The notes under the pieces are model-generated. The model did no database searches. It saw only the letters and a program-made list of their open reading frames with translations, and was not told where the DNA came from. The position numbers and the translations under genes are program-made. Shown here in pieces: positions 13,216-22,604 of a stretch of DNA of 64,000 nucleotides. This DNA comes from Shumkonia mesophila (GTDB lineage: Bacteria; Pseudomonadota; Alphaproteobacteria; Rhodospirillales; Shumkoniaceae): contig NZ_JAOTID010000001.1 in NCBI RefSeq assembly GCF_026163695.1, forward strand, positions 124,001 to 188,000, written 5' to 3'. Numbering within the stretch: position 1 is the first letter of the stretch; every line of letters begins with the position of its first letter.

Positions 13216-13689
13216 ATGGAAAAGATGCCCATGACCGCCGAGGGACTCACGCAGCTCCAGAAGGAGCGCGAGCGCCTGATGAACGTCGAACGGCCCGAGA
13301 TCGTTCGCGCCATCGGGGCCGCGCGGGAACACGGCGACCTGTCGGAAAACGCCGAGTACCATGCGGCACGCGAACGCCAGAGCTTCGTCGAGGGCCGGCT
13401 GGCCGAGATCGAGGACATCATCAGCCGCGCCGAGGTCATCGATCCCAGCAAGCTCACCGGCAGCACGGTGCGCTTCGGCGCCCGGGTCAACCTGGTGGAC
13501 GAGGAGACCGAGGAGGAGAACACCTTCCAGATCGTCGGCAGCCACGAGGCCGACGTCTCGAAGGGCCGCATCTCGGTGACCTCGCCCTTGGCCCGCGCCC
13601 TGATCGGCAAGCAGAAGGGCGACATCGTCGAGGTCAACGCGCCGAGCGGCCCGCGCTCCTACGAGATTCTCGGCGTCCGCTTCGGCTGA
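13216..13689 (+). CDS. greA: Transcription elongation factor GreA
   Basis: Rescues backtracked RNA polymerase by stimulating transcript cleavage. The 157 residues form an N-terminal coiled coil (KERERLMNVERPEIVRAIGA, then AREHGDLSENAEYHAARERQ with the acidic tip) and a C-terminal FKBP-like domain (VRFGARVNLVDEETEEENTF, GDIVEVNAPSGPRSYEIL). The ATG at 13216 gives the family's usual N-terminus (MEKMPMTAEGL); an in-frame GTG two codons earlier is possible. It follows carB by 91 nt in the same direction, a common alphaproteobacterial order. Confidence 0.96.
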   Translation: MEKMPMTAEGLTQLQKERERLMNVERPEIVRAIGAAREHGDLSENAEYHAARERQSFVEGRLAEIEDIISRAEVIDPSKLTGSTVRFGARVNLVDEETEEENTFQIVGSHEADVSKGRISVTSPLARALIGKQKGDIVEVNAPSGPRSYEILGVRFG

Positions 13690-13717
13690 ACGGGCAACGC
13701 CGGACGCATGACAAAAG

Positions 13718-13739
13718 CGGCCCGCCAAGTGGCGGGCCG
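13718..13739. terminator. Bidirectional terminator between greA and the Lrp gene
   Basis: A perfect 9-bp G+C stem (cggcccgcc / ggcgggccg) with loop aagt lies between convergent genes. On the minus strand it is followed by GCTTTT, so it best fits as the terminator of the Lrp-family gene; on the plus strand the tail is weaker. Confidence 0.7.
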
Positions 13740-13761
13740 TTCGTCATCCGGCGCCGCGCCG

Positions 13762-15401
<1,640 letters not shown>

Positions 15402-15500
15402 GTGGACGCGCCCCAAAAAATCGCCCGAATCGACCATGACAGCCAACGGGCGGCGACGCCGCGGCAGGGAGCGGGGAAGGACGCCAAAGCGGGAATCGCC

Positions 15501-16403
15501 ATGGACTGGGACAAACTTCGGATCTTTCACGCGGTGGCCGAAGCCGGCAGCTTCACGCACGCTGGCGAGGCGCTGAACCTGAGCCAGTCGGCGGTCAGCC
15601 GCCAGATCAGCGCGCTGGAGGAAAGCCTGCATGTCCCGCTGTTCCACCGCCATGCGCGTGGCCTCATCCTCACCGAGCAGGGCGAGCTTTTGCACCGCAC
15701 GGCGCGCGAAATGTTCGCCAAGCTGTCGATGACGACGGCGCGCATCCGCGAAAGCCGCGAACGGCCGCAAGGCCTGCTTAGGGTGACGGCGACGGTCGCC
15801 TTTGGCTCCATCTGGCTGACGCCCCGGCTCAAGGACTTTCTGGAACTCTACCCGGAAATGGACATCTCGCTGGTGCTGGCCGACACCGAGCTCGACCTCT
15901 CGATGCGCGAGGCCGACGCCGCCATCCGCCTGATGTCGCCGCGCCAGCCGGATCTCGTCAAGCTCAACCTCATGCGCATCGGCTATCGCATCCTGGCGTC
16001 GCCCCGCTACCTGAAGGACCATCCGGCCCCGAAGACGCCGCGCGACCTCGACGAGCACAAGATCATCGTCTATGGCGACGACGCGACGCCGCCGGTGCCC
16101 AACCTCGATTGGCTGCTCGAAGTCGGCACCCAGCCGGGCAAGCGCCGGCGACCGGTTCTGCGCGTCAACAGCACCTATGGTATTTTCCGCGCCGTGCAAA
16201 GCGGCCTCGGCATCGCCGCACTGCCCGAATACATCAAGCGGGAATCCCCGGAGCTGGTCGAGGTCTTGCCGGAACTGCACGCCCCCACCATCGACGCCTA
16301 CTTCGTGTACCCCGAGGAATTGCGCCATTCCATGCGCATTGCCGTGTTCCGGGACTACTTGGTCAGCCGGATCGCCGAGGAAGGCATGAAAGACACGGAA
16401 TGA
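15501..16403 (+). CDS. LysR family transcriptional regulator
   Basis: A 300-residue LysR protein. The HTH covers about residues 1-60 (MDWDKLRIFHAVAEAGSFTH, LNLSQSAVSRQISALEESL). The substrate-binding domain begins near residue 90 (QGLLRVTATVAFGSIWLTPR) and continues with FRAVQSGLGIAALPEYIK. The ATG at 15501 is the family-typical start; a GTG immediately after the trxB stop would add 33 residues without homology. It lies about 100 nt downstream of trxB on the same strand. The target genes and inducer are not evident. Confidence 0.92.
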   Translation: MDWDKLRIFHAVAEAGSFTHAGEALNLSQSAVSRQISALEESLHVPLFHRHARGLILTEQGELLHRTAREMFAKLSMTTARIRESRERPQGLLRVTATVAFGSIWLTPRLKDFLELYPEMDISLVLADTELDLSMREADAAIRLMSPRQPDLVKLNLMRIGYRILASPRYLKDHPAPKTPRDLDEHKIIVYGDDATPPVPNLDWLLEVGTQPGKRRRPVLRVNSTYGIFRAVQSGLGIAALPEYIKRESPELVEVLPELHAPTIDAYFVYPEELRHSMRIAVFRDYLVSRIAEEGMKDTE

Positions 16404-16430
16404 CGGCTTTTGGGGCCGCCAAACTCGCCC

Positions 16431-16459
16431 AGCTATGCGGATCCCGCATAGCTGCTTTT
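16431..16459 (+). terminator. Hairpin after the LysR gene (probable terminator)
   Basis: A perfect 10-bp stem, agctatgcgg (16431-16440) with ccgcatagct (16444-16453), loop atc, followed by gctttt. The T run is short, so termination is likely but not certain; it could also be an operator. Confidence 0.5.
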
Positions 16460-16550
16460 CAGAATCGTCTATGGTCCGGGGGGGTCGCCTTCCTTATATA
16501 CCCCCTCGGTGACGATGCAACACACTGCTGCACCGCACCGGATTTCCCAG

Positions 16551-16670
16551 TTTCGGGCGCAAGGCCCGAAATCTAGGGCCCGGGCCTTACATGGCTTGGG
16601 TCCTGCGTCTCCCAGACGTGAAGCCTCCCTGTTAGACTTGCCGGGCTGGTTTACCAGCCCGGTTTTTTTT
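16551..16670 (+). ncRNA. Structured non-coding stretch ending in a strong terminator (sRNA or leader candidate)
   Basis: Between the LysR gene and the ZIP gene. Hairpin A pairs tttcgggc (16551-16558) with gcccgaaa (16564-16571). An alternative hairpin pairs aaggcccg (16561-16568) with cgggcctt (16581-16588); the two exclude each other. A third element pairs ggctt (16593-16597) with aagcc (16621-16625) around cgtct-ccc-agacg (16606-16618). It ends in a 9-bp stem (16641-16649 with 16654-16662) followed by eight T (16663-16670), 67 nt before the ZIP start. I do not recognise an RNA family. TATATA at 16495-16500 may be a -10 box, but no good -35 was seen. Confidence 0.35.
16641..16670 (+). terminator. 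Strong intrinsic terminator upstream of the ZIP gene
   Basis: Stem ccgggctgg / ccagcccgg with loop ttta, followed by eight consecutive T. It ends any transcript from the LysR side or the putative structured RNA, or acts in cis on the ZIP-phnW transcript. Confidence 0.85.
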
Positions 16671-16737
16671 GCCCGCGTGGCATCGGTCGTGCTACCGGTA
16701 AAAATCCAACCAAGAACGCGACACGCAAGGGAACGAA

Positions 16738-17514
16738 ATGTCCATCATCCTGATCGGCTTTCTGGCCAGCGCGGCGGCCGGGCTTGCCACCGGCGTCGGG
16801 GCGCTGCCGGCGCTCTTCGTTCCCCGCCTGTCGGGAAAGGCGCAGGACGCCATGCTGGGCTTCGCCGCCGGCGTCATGCTGGCGGCCTCGTTCTTCTCGC
16901 TGATCCTGCCGGCCCTGGAGGCCGCCCAGGAACAAGGTTCCAGCGAAACAATGGCGGTGCTGATCGTCATTGGCGGCATCCTGCTGGGCTGCGCCGCCAT
17001 CTGGGGCGTCAACGAAAACCTGCCCCACGAGCACTTCATCATGGGGCCGGACGGCAAAGCCGCCAGCGCCTCGCTGCGCCGCATCTGGCTGTTCGTCATC
17101 GCCATCACGCTGCACAATTTCCCGGAGGGGCTGGCCGTCGGCGTCGGCTTCGGCGGCCACGACATCGCCAATGGCACCACGCTGGCCATCGGCATCGGCC
17201 TGCAGAACTTCCCCGAGGGCCTGGCCGTCGCCGTCGCCCTGCTCGGCCAGAACTATTCGCGGGCCCGTGCCTTCCGGGTGGCGCTGTTCACCGGCCTGGT
17301 CGAGCCCATCGGCGGCCTCATCGGCATCGCCGCGGTCACCTTTTCCCAGCCGCTCCTGCCCTGGGGCCTGGCCTTCGCGGCGGGCGCCATGATCTTCGTC
17401 ATCAGCCACGAGATCATTCCCGAGACCCATCGCCGTGGCTTCGAGAACCACGGGACCCTCGGCTTGATCATCGGCCTCGTCGTCATGATGTTCCTCGACG
17501 TCGTCCTCGGCTAA
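16738..17514 (+). CDS. ZIP family metal transporter
   Basis: A 258-residue inner-membrane protein with about eight hydrophobic segments, likely importing zinc or another divalent metal. The transport-helix motifs are HNFPEGLAVG (residues 126-135) and QNFPEGLAVA (156-165); a further metal-site motif is SHEIIPETHRRGFENHG near the C-terminus. It resembles the GufA/ZupT branch. phnW follows 44 nt downstream on the same strand, so the two may share a transcript; a functional link to phosphonate synthesis is not obvious. A structured terminator region lies directly upstream. The metal specificity is unknown. Confidence 0.9.
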   Translation: MSIILIGFLASAAAGLATGVGALPALFVPRLSGKAQDAMLGFAAGVMLAASFFSLILPALEAAQEQGSSETMAVLIVIGGILLGCAAIWGVNENLPHEHFIMGPDGKAASASLRRIWLFVIAITLHNFPEGLAVGVGFGGHDIANGTTLAIGIGLQNFPEGLAVAVALLGQNYSRARAFRVALFTGLVEPIGGLIGIAAVTFSQPLLPWGLAFAAGAMIFVISHEIIPETHRRGFENHGTLGLIIGLVVMMFLDVVLG

Positions 17515-17558
17515 CCTTGCGGAGCGACCATGCCAACCACCCGAAAGAGACCCCGCCC

Positions 17559-18680
17559 ATGACGCGCGAGCGCTCCACCCCCCTGCTGCTGACCCCCGGA
17601 CCGCTGACCACGGACATCGCCACCCGGCGGGCGATGCTTGACGACTGGGGCTCGCGCGACGCGGCCTTCATCGCCATCACCGCCCGCGTGCGCGACCGGC
17701 TTACCCGGATGGTCGGCGGCGAGGACGGCCACGTCTGCGTGCCCTTGCAGGGCAGCGGCACCTTCGCCATCGAGGCGACGCTGGGCACCCTGGTGCCCCG
17801 GGAGGCCAAGGCGCTGATCCTGGTCAACGGCGCCTATGGCCGGCGCATGGCGAAAATCCTCGAACGGCTGGGACGGCGCCACGAGACGCTGGAAACCGCC
17901 GAGGATGTGCCGCCCGACGCCAAAGCCGTCGCCGCCCGCCTGGCCGGCGATGCCGCCATCACCCATGTCGCCGCCGTCCATTGCGAGACGACGTCGGGCA
18001 TCCTCAACCCGATCGCCGCCGTCGCCGCCGCCGTGGCCGGGCAGGGCCGGCGCCTGATCGTCGATTCCATGAGCGCCTTCGGCGGCATTCCCCTCGACCT
18101 CCGGCGGGTGCCGTGCGAGGCCGTCGTCGCCTCCTCCAACAAGTGCCTGGAAGGCGTGCCCGGACTGGCCTTCGCCATCGTCCGGCGGGACGCCCTGGCG
18201 GCCAGCGCCGGCAACGCCCATTCGCTCAGCCTCGACCTGCATGACCAGTGGCGGGCGATGGAAGGCAACGGCCAGTGGCGGTTCACGCCGCCGACCCAGG
18301 TGCTGGCGGCCCTCGACCAGGCCCTCGTCCTGCTGGACGAGGAAGGCGGCGTTCCTGCCCGCCACGTCCGCTATGCGGCCAACTGCCGGGTATTGGTCGA
18401 CGGCCTTCGGCGGCTGGGCTTCGAAACCCTGCTGCCGGACGCCCTGCAGGCGCCGATCATCGTCACCGTGCGCATGCCGGCCGATCCGGCGTTTCGCTTC
18501 GACGCCTTCTACGACGGCCTCCGGGAGCGCGGTTTCGTCATCTATCCCGGCAAGCTGACCGAGGCGCCGTCGTTCCGCATCGGCTGCATCGGCGCCGTCC
18601 AGCCCCAGGACATGGAAGAGGCCGTCGCCGCCATCGCCGCCGTCATGGCCGGCCTCGGCGTCGCCAGCGGCGCGCCCTAA
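17559..18680 (+). CDS. phnW: 2-aminoethylphosphonate-pyruvate aminotransferase type (PhnW-like)
   Basis: PLP-dependent class V aminotransferase of 373 residues. The PhnW-like N-terminus is LLLTPGPLTTDIATRRAMLD. PLP sites are VPLQGSGTFAIEATLG (cofactor phosphate), IVDSMSAFGGIPLDL (Asp), and ASSNKCLEGVPGLAFAIVRR with the Schiff-base Lys; the C-terminus has YPGKLTEAPSFRIGCIG. The family interconverts 2-aminoethylphosphonate plus pyruvate with phosphonoacetaldehyde plus alanine. With the mutase and decarboxylase nearby it probably works in the biosynthetic direction. An ATG at 17559 starts the homology. It is separated from the mutase genes by a repeat and an oppositely oriented oxygenase gene. 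Confidence 0.9.
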   Translation: MTRERSTPLLLTPGPLTTDIATRRAMLDDWGSRDAAFIAITARVRDRLTRMVGGEDGHVCVPLQGSGTFAIEATLGTLVPREAKALILVNGAYGRRMAKILERLGRRHETLETAEDVPPDAKAVAARLAGDAAITHVAAVHCETTSGILNPIAAVAAAVAGQGRRLIVDSMSAFGGIPLDLRRVPCEAVVASSNKCLEGVPGLAFAIVRRDALAASAGNAHSLSLDLHDQWRAMEGNGQWRFTPPTQVLAALDQALVLLDEEGGVPARHVRYAANCRVLVDGLRRLGFETLLPDALQAPIIVTVRMPADPAFRFDAFYDGLRERGFVIYPGKLTEAPSFRIGCIGAVQPQDMEEAVAAIAAVMAGLGVASGAP

Positions 18681-18830
18681 TTTCGTAATTTCGGGGACAC
18701 CATACTTCGTAATTTCGGGGACACCATACTTAATTCACCCGTCTTCGCCCCCCGGGGTAGCGCGAAGCCTCCTGTGAATTAAGTATGGTGTCCCCGAAAT
18801 TAATCAGTGATGGTGTCCCCGAAATTAATC
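18681..18830. repeat. Palindromic repeat element (GGGGACACCATAC type)
   Basis: A perfect 29-bp inverted repeat (18710-18738 with 18774-18802) surrounds a 35-nt loop. An extra direct half-copy lies outside each arm (about 18687-18704 and 18808-18827). The core ggtgtccccgaaatt is, as I recall, a common dispersed unit associated with REP-type tyrosine transposases; no transposase gene is present here. It begins within 2 nt of the phnW stop and ends just before the convergent oxygenase stop, so it may also terminate both transcripts. Confidence 0.8.
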
Positions 18831-18835
18831 CAAAT

Positions 18836-19645
18836 TCACACCCGGAAGCGATATTCGCGGCCGGCCTGGCGGTCGATGTCGGGCGGATAGTTCTTGTGCT
18901 TGTCGGCATAGTAGCGGGCCATGTGATCGCCGGCCGAGGCGCGGTTGTAGGTGGCGTAATAGAGCCGGCGCGTGGCGTCCGTCATGTTGGCATCCGAGGC
19001 GTGCGGCGCGAAGGAATCGAAGAACACCAGGTCGCCCGGTTCGGTCGGGCAGTCGACGAATTCCATGCCCTGCATGTCCGCCTCGGTCAGCGGCTCCCAC
19101 GACCGGAACAGGCCGCGCCTGTGCTGGCCGGCCACCACCTTGAGACAGCCGTTCTCGGGCGTCGCCGCGTCGATGCAGACCAGCACGTTGATGAAATAGT
19201 CGGCATAGGCGTCCCAGCCGGCCTGGGCGTCCTGGTGCGGCTTGAAGCCGGCGCCGCCCGGCATCTTGAAGTTGATCTTCTCCTTGAACAGCACCGCCTC
19301 CTCGCCCAGCAGCTGCCCGGCCGCGCGCGTCAGAGCGCCGCTCAATTCTCCAAAGCCCGCGTGGAAGGGGGCGATGTTCTCGATGCGGGCGATCAACTGG
19401 CGGTCCGGGTCCTTGAGACTTTTCTCATGGTAGACCCACTGGCGGCCCGAAACCTCGGGCATGACCTCCACCTCGCGCGCCCAGGCGTCGATCACGCGCA
19501 TCTCGTTCCCGTCGAAGCCGGCGCGCACGACGAGATAGCCGTCGTTCTTGAAGCGCGCGATCTGATCTTCGTTCAACGTCGGCGTGCGAAGAAGGGCGGC
19601 GTCTCCGTTGGCTTGACGGGTCGTGGCAAGCGGGCTACTACGCAT
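18836..19645 (-). CDS. Phytanoyl-CoA dioxygenase family Fe(II)/2-oxoglutarate oxygenase
   Basis: A 269-residue PhyH-type oxygenase. The iron site is H-x-D in GFKPHQDAQAGWDAYADYF and a distal His in FFDSFAPHASDANM; the 2OG-binding Arg follows in TRRLYYATYN. The ATG at 19645 is chosen because AGAGGT lies just upstream; a second ATG 15 nt earlier lacks this. It sits inside a phosphonate locus, divergent from the PEP mutase gene. PhyH-family PhnY hydroxylates 2-aminoethylphosphonate at C1, so the same substrate is a reasonable guess here. That function is inferred from context; other substrates cannot be excluded. Confidence 0.82.
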   Translation of the reverse strand: MRSSPLATTRQANGDAALLRTPTLNEDQIARFKNDGYLVVRAGFDGNEMRVIDAWAREVEVMPEVSGRQWVYHEKSLKDPDRQLIARIENIAPFHAGFGELSGALTRAAGQLLGEEAVLFKEKINFKMPGGAGFKPHQDAQAGWDAYADYFINVLVCIDAATPENGCLKVVAGQHRRGLFRSWEPLTEADMQGMEFVDCPTEPGDLVFFDSFAPHASDANMTDATRRLYYATYNRASAGDHMARYYADKHKNYPPDIDRQAGREYRFRV

Positions 19646-19683
19646 GATGACCTCTTTCAAAAAATCATAACAATCCGTCGATA

Positions 19684-19700
19684 ATGAGATTAAATCTCAT
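19684..19700. promoter_or_regulatory. Palindromic operator candidate between the oxygenase and pepM genes
   Basis: A 17-bp palindrome, atgagatt-a-aatctcat, centred on 19692 in the 82-bp divergent intergenic region, AT-rich against the GC-rich background. Its position would let one regulator control both genes. No regulator gene is adjacent. The symmetry is seen directly; the role is inferred. Confidence 0.4.
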
Positions 19701-19727
19701 CGACCCCCTGCTGCAACTTCCGACCGG

Positions 19728-21407
19728 ATGAAAATGGCAAATTTGTCACATAAAATTTCCGCGCAAGCCCGTCCCGCCCCATCCCCGAAACCCGACCTGA
19801 GCAAGGCGGCACGGCTTCGCGCCCTGTTGGAATCGCCGCGCCTGGAATTCCTGATGGAAGCCCACGACGGCATCTCGGCCAAAATCGTCGAACGGGCCGG
19901 CTTTCAGGGCATCTGGGCCTCGGGGCTGTCGATGTCGGCGGCGCTTGGCGTGCGCGACAACAACGAGGCGTCGTGGACGCAGGTCCTCGAGGTCCTGGAG
20001 TTCATGGCCGACGCCACCTCGATCCCCATCCTGGTCGACGGCGATACCGGCTGGGGCAACTTCAACAACCTGCGCCGGGCGGTCCAGAAGCTGTGCCAGC
20101 GCGGCATCGCCGGCATCTGCATCGAGGACAAGCTGTTCCCCAAGACCAACTCGTTCATCGGCGACGGCCAGCCGTTGGCCGACATCGACGAGTTCTGCGG
20201 CAAGATCAAGGCCGGCAAGGACAGCCAGACCGACCCCGACTTCCAGATCGTGGCGCGCGTCGAGGCGCTGATCGCCGGCTGGGGGATGGACGAGGCCTTA
20301 AAAAGGGCCGAGGCCTACCGCGCGGCGGGAGCCGACGCCATTCTCATCCATTCGCGCCAGTCGACCGCCGACGAGGTGCTGGCCTTCAAGGAACGGTGGG
20401 GCGAGCGGACGCCGGTCGTCATCGTGCCGACCATGTATTACGCAACGCCGACCCGCGTCTTCCGCGACGCCGGTTTTTCGGTCGCCATCTGGGCCAACCA
20501 GACGCTGCGCGCCGCCATCACCGGCATGCAGGAGGTCTGCCACCAGATCCAGCGCGACGAAAGCCTGGCCGACGTCGAAGGCCGGATCGTCACCGTGCGC
20601 GACATTTTCGCGCTGTCCGGCGACGCCGAGCTGGCCGAGGCCGAGGCCCGCTACCTGCCGGCCACCGGCAAGGGGCCGCGGGCCGTCGTGCTGGCGGCCT
20701 CGCGCGGCAGCAAGCTCGGCAACCTCACGGCCGACCGGCCCAAGTGCATGATCGACGTGCGCGGGCGGCCCCTGCTGCAGCGCCAGATCGACACCTTCCA
20801 CGCGGCCGGCATCCGCGACATCACGGTGGTGCGCGGCTATCGCAAGGAGATGATCAACTTCCCGGCCATCCGCGCCGTCGACAACGATTTCCACGCCACC
20901 ACCGGCGAGGCGGCCAGCCTGGCCTGCGCCCGCGAGACGTTGAGCGGCGAGTGCGTGCTGGCCTTCGGCGACACGCTGTTTCGCCACCACGTGCTGGACC
21001 AGGTGCGCGAGGCCGAGGGCGACATCGTGCTCGGCGTCGACGCCCTGTGGCGGGACCGCCAGACCGCGGATCGCACCCGCGACCTGGTCGGCTGTTCGCG
21101 GCCGTTCTCGGCGGACTACCTCGACGACGAGCCGGTGATGGTGCGTGCAATCGGCCACGACCTCGCCGACGGCGACACCCACGGGGAATGGATCGGCCTG
21201 GCCAGGCTGAGCGCGCGGGGCGCCGAACGGCTGGCCCGGGTGCTGGCCGACCTTCAGGCCGAGGGCCGCCTGGCCTCCGCCAACATGGTCGACGTTTTCA
21301 CCCGCCTGCTGGCCGAGGGCGAGACCATCGGCGTCGTCTACGTCACCGGCCACTGGATGGACGTCGACGACGCCTTCGATCTGGTCAAGGCCGGGGAATT
21401 CCTGTGA
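19728..21407 (+). CDS. pepM: Phosphoenolpyruvate mutase fused to a sugar-phosphate-type nucleotidyltransferase
   Basis: A 559-residue two-domain enzyme. The N-terminal half (about 25-300) is a PEP mutase of the isocitrate-lyase superfamily, with [20 protein letters not shown] and the diagnostic EDK-x5-NS ([10 protein letters not shown], 133-142). It rearranges PEP to phosphonopyruvate, the first step of nearly all phosphonate synthesis. The C-terminal half (about 318-559) is a nucleotidyltransferase: [20 protein letters not shown] then K339, metal-binding FGDTLF and a late [12 protein letters not shown]. By analogy with PntC-type phosphonate cytidylyltransferases it may form CMP-aminoethylphosphonate. 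It overlaps the next gene by 4 nt (GTGA). The second fusion half is not tested for specificity. Confidence 0.9.
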   Translation: MKMANLSHKISAQARPAPSPKPDLSKAARLRALLESPRLEFLMEAHDGISAKIVERAGFQGIWASGLSMSAALGVRDNNEASWTQVLEVLEFMADATSIPILVDGDTGWGNFNNLRRAVQKLCQRGIAGICIEDKLFPKTNSFIGDGQPLADIDEFCGKIKAGKDSQTDPDFQIVARVEALIAGWGMDEALKRAEAYRAAGADAILIHSRQSTADEVLAFKERWGERTPVVIVPTMYYATPTRVFRDAGFSVAIWANQTLRAAITGMQEVCHQIQRDESLADVEGRIVTVRDIFALSGDAELAEAEARYLPATGKGPRAVVLAASRGSKLGNLTADRPKCMIDVRGRPLLQRQIDTFHAAGIRDITVVRGYRKEMINFPAIRAVDNDFHATTGEAASLACARETLSGECVLAFGDTLFRHHVLDQVREAEGDIVLGVDALWRDRQTADRTRDLVGCSRPFSADYLDDEPVMVRAIGHDLADGDTHGEWIGLARLSARGAERLARVLADLQAEGRLASANMVDVFTRLLAEGETIGVVYVTGHWMDVDDAFDLVKAGEFL

Positions 21408-22549
21408 TCGCTGCCGATTCGTTCCTGACCCCCGCCCGCCGGCGGGGGTTCGACTTCTATACCGGCGTGCCCTGCTCGTTCCTGACCCCGGTCATCAACC
21501 GGGTGATCAGCGACGTCCGGCTCGACTATGTGGCCGCGGCCAGCGAGGGCGAGGCGGTGGCCATTGCCGCCGGGGCCTGGCTGGCCGGCCGGCGCACCGT
21601 GGTGATCTGCCAGAACTCGGGCCTGGGCAACGCCGTCAACCCGCTGACCTCGCTCAACCATCCGTTCCGCATCCCGACGCTGATGATCGTCACCTGGCGC
21701 GGCGAGCCGGGCCTCAAGGACGAGCCGCAGCACGCCCTGATGGGGCCGATCACGCCGGCCCTGCTGGATACCATCCGCGTCCCCCACCGCCCGTTCCCGG
21801 AGAGCGAGAGCGAGGTGGAGCCCCTCCTCGCCAAGGCCGAGGAAAGCATGGAGGCGACCGGCCTGCCGTTCGCCCTGATCATGAGGAAGGGCAGCGTCGC
21901 CGAGGAAGGCCTCGACGCCGCCCCGCTGTCGGTCCGCCAGCCCGGCGTCCTTCACGACCTGACGGCGGAGGCGGCGCCGCCAACCCGCGTGGCGACGCTG
22001 GAGAGAATGCTGGCCACGTTGCCCGATTCGGCGGCGGTGATCGCCACCACCGGCAAGGCCGGGCGCGAGCTGTTCACGCTCGCCGACCGGCCGCAGCACC
22101 TCTATCAGGTGGGCTCGATGGGCTGCGCCGGGGCCATGGGCCTGGGCACCGCGCTGGCGGTGGGCCGGCCGGTCGTCGTGGTCGACGGCGACGGCGCCGC
22201 GCTGATGAAACTGGGGGCGTTCGCCACCATCGGGGCCTACGCGCCGCGCAACCTCGTCCACTTGGTGCTGGACAACGGAACCTACGATTCCACCGGCGGC
22301 CAGATGACGGTCTCGGCGGCGGTCGACTTCGCCCGGGTCGCCATCGCCTGCGGCTACGCCAACGGCTTTTCCTGCGACGACCTGGACGGCTTCGCCGACG
22401 CCCTCGAGCGGGCGCTGGCCGGCACCGGGCCCCATCTCATCCACATGAGGATCGCCCCCGGCTCGATGGAAAAGCTCGGCCGGCCCACCATCACGCCGCC
22501 CGAGGTGGCCCGCCGCTTCCGCGCCTTTTTGGCCGGCACCGGCGCCTGA
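21404..22549 (+). CDS. ppd: Phosphonopyruvate decarboxylase
   Basis: Thiamine-diphosphate enzyme that decarboxylates phosphonopyruvate to phosphonoacetaldehyde, pulling the unfavourable mutase reaction forward. The 381 residues read [20 protein letters not shown] and [20 protein letters not shown] at the N-terminus (with the catalytic Glu), and [20 protein letters not shown] followed by [11 protein letters not shown] as the ThDP-Mg site. GTG start overlaps the pepM stop by 4 nt, so the two are translationally coupled. A hairpin terminator follows. Confidence 0.93.
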   Translation: MIAADSFLTPARRRGFDFYTGVPCSFLTPVINRVISDVRLDYVAAASEGEAVAIAAGAWLAGRRTVVICQNSGLGNAVNPLTSLNHPFRIPTLMIVTWRGEPGLKDEPQHALMGPITPALLDTIRVPHRPFPESESEVEPLLAKAEESMEATGLPFALIMRKGSVAEEGLDAAPLSVRQPGVLHDLTAEAAPPTRVATLERMLATLPDSAAVIATTGKAGRELFTLADRPQHLYQVGSMGCAGAMGLGTALAVGRPVVVVDGDGAALMKLGAFATIGAYAPRNLVHLVLDNGTYDSTGGQMTVSAAVDFARVAIACGYANGFSCDDLDGFADALERALAGTGPHLIHMRIAPGSMEKLGRPTITPPEVARRFRAFLAGTGA

Positions 22550-22556
22550 CGCAAAA

Positions 22557-22586
22557 GGCCCCGCCGGCCGGTCGGCCGACGGGGCC
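22557..22586. terminator. Bidirectional terminator between ppd and the EF-G paralogue
   Basis: A long G+C hairpin (ggccccg 22557-22563 with cggggcc 22580-22586, plus inner ggccg/cggcc pairs). On the minus strand it is followed by TTTT, so it also ends the convergent EF-G-like gene. Confidence 0.75.
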
Positions 22587-22604
22587 CCGATGCGAAAGCG
22601 GACT

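Noticed and set aside
16471-16500. A full promoter for the structured RNA before the ZIP gene
   Set aside because: Only a TATATA was found; the -35 position (TGGTCC) is a poor match, so it is not listed as a promoter.
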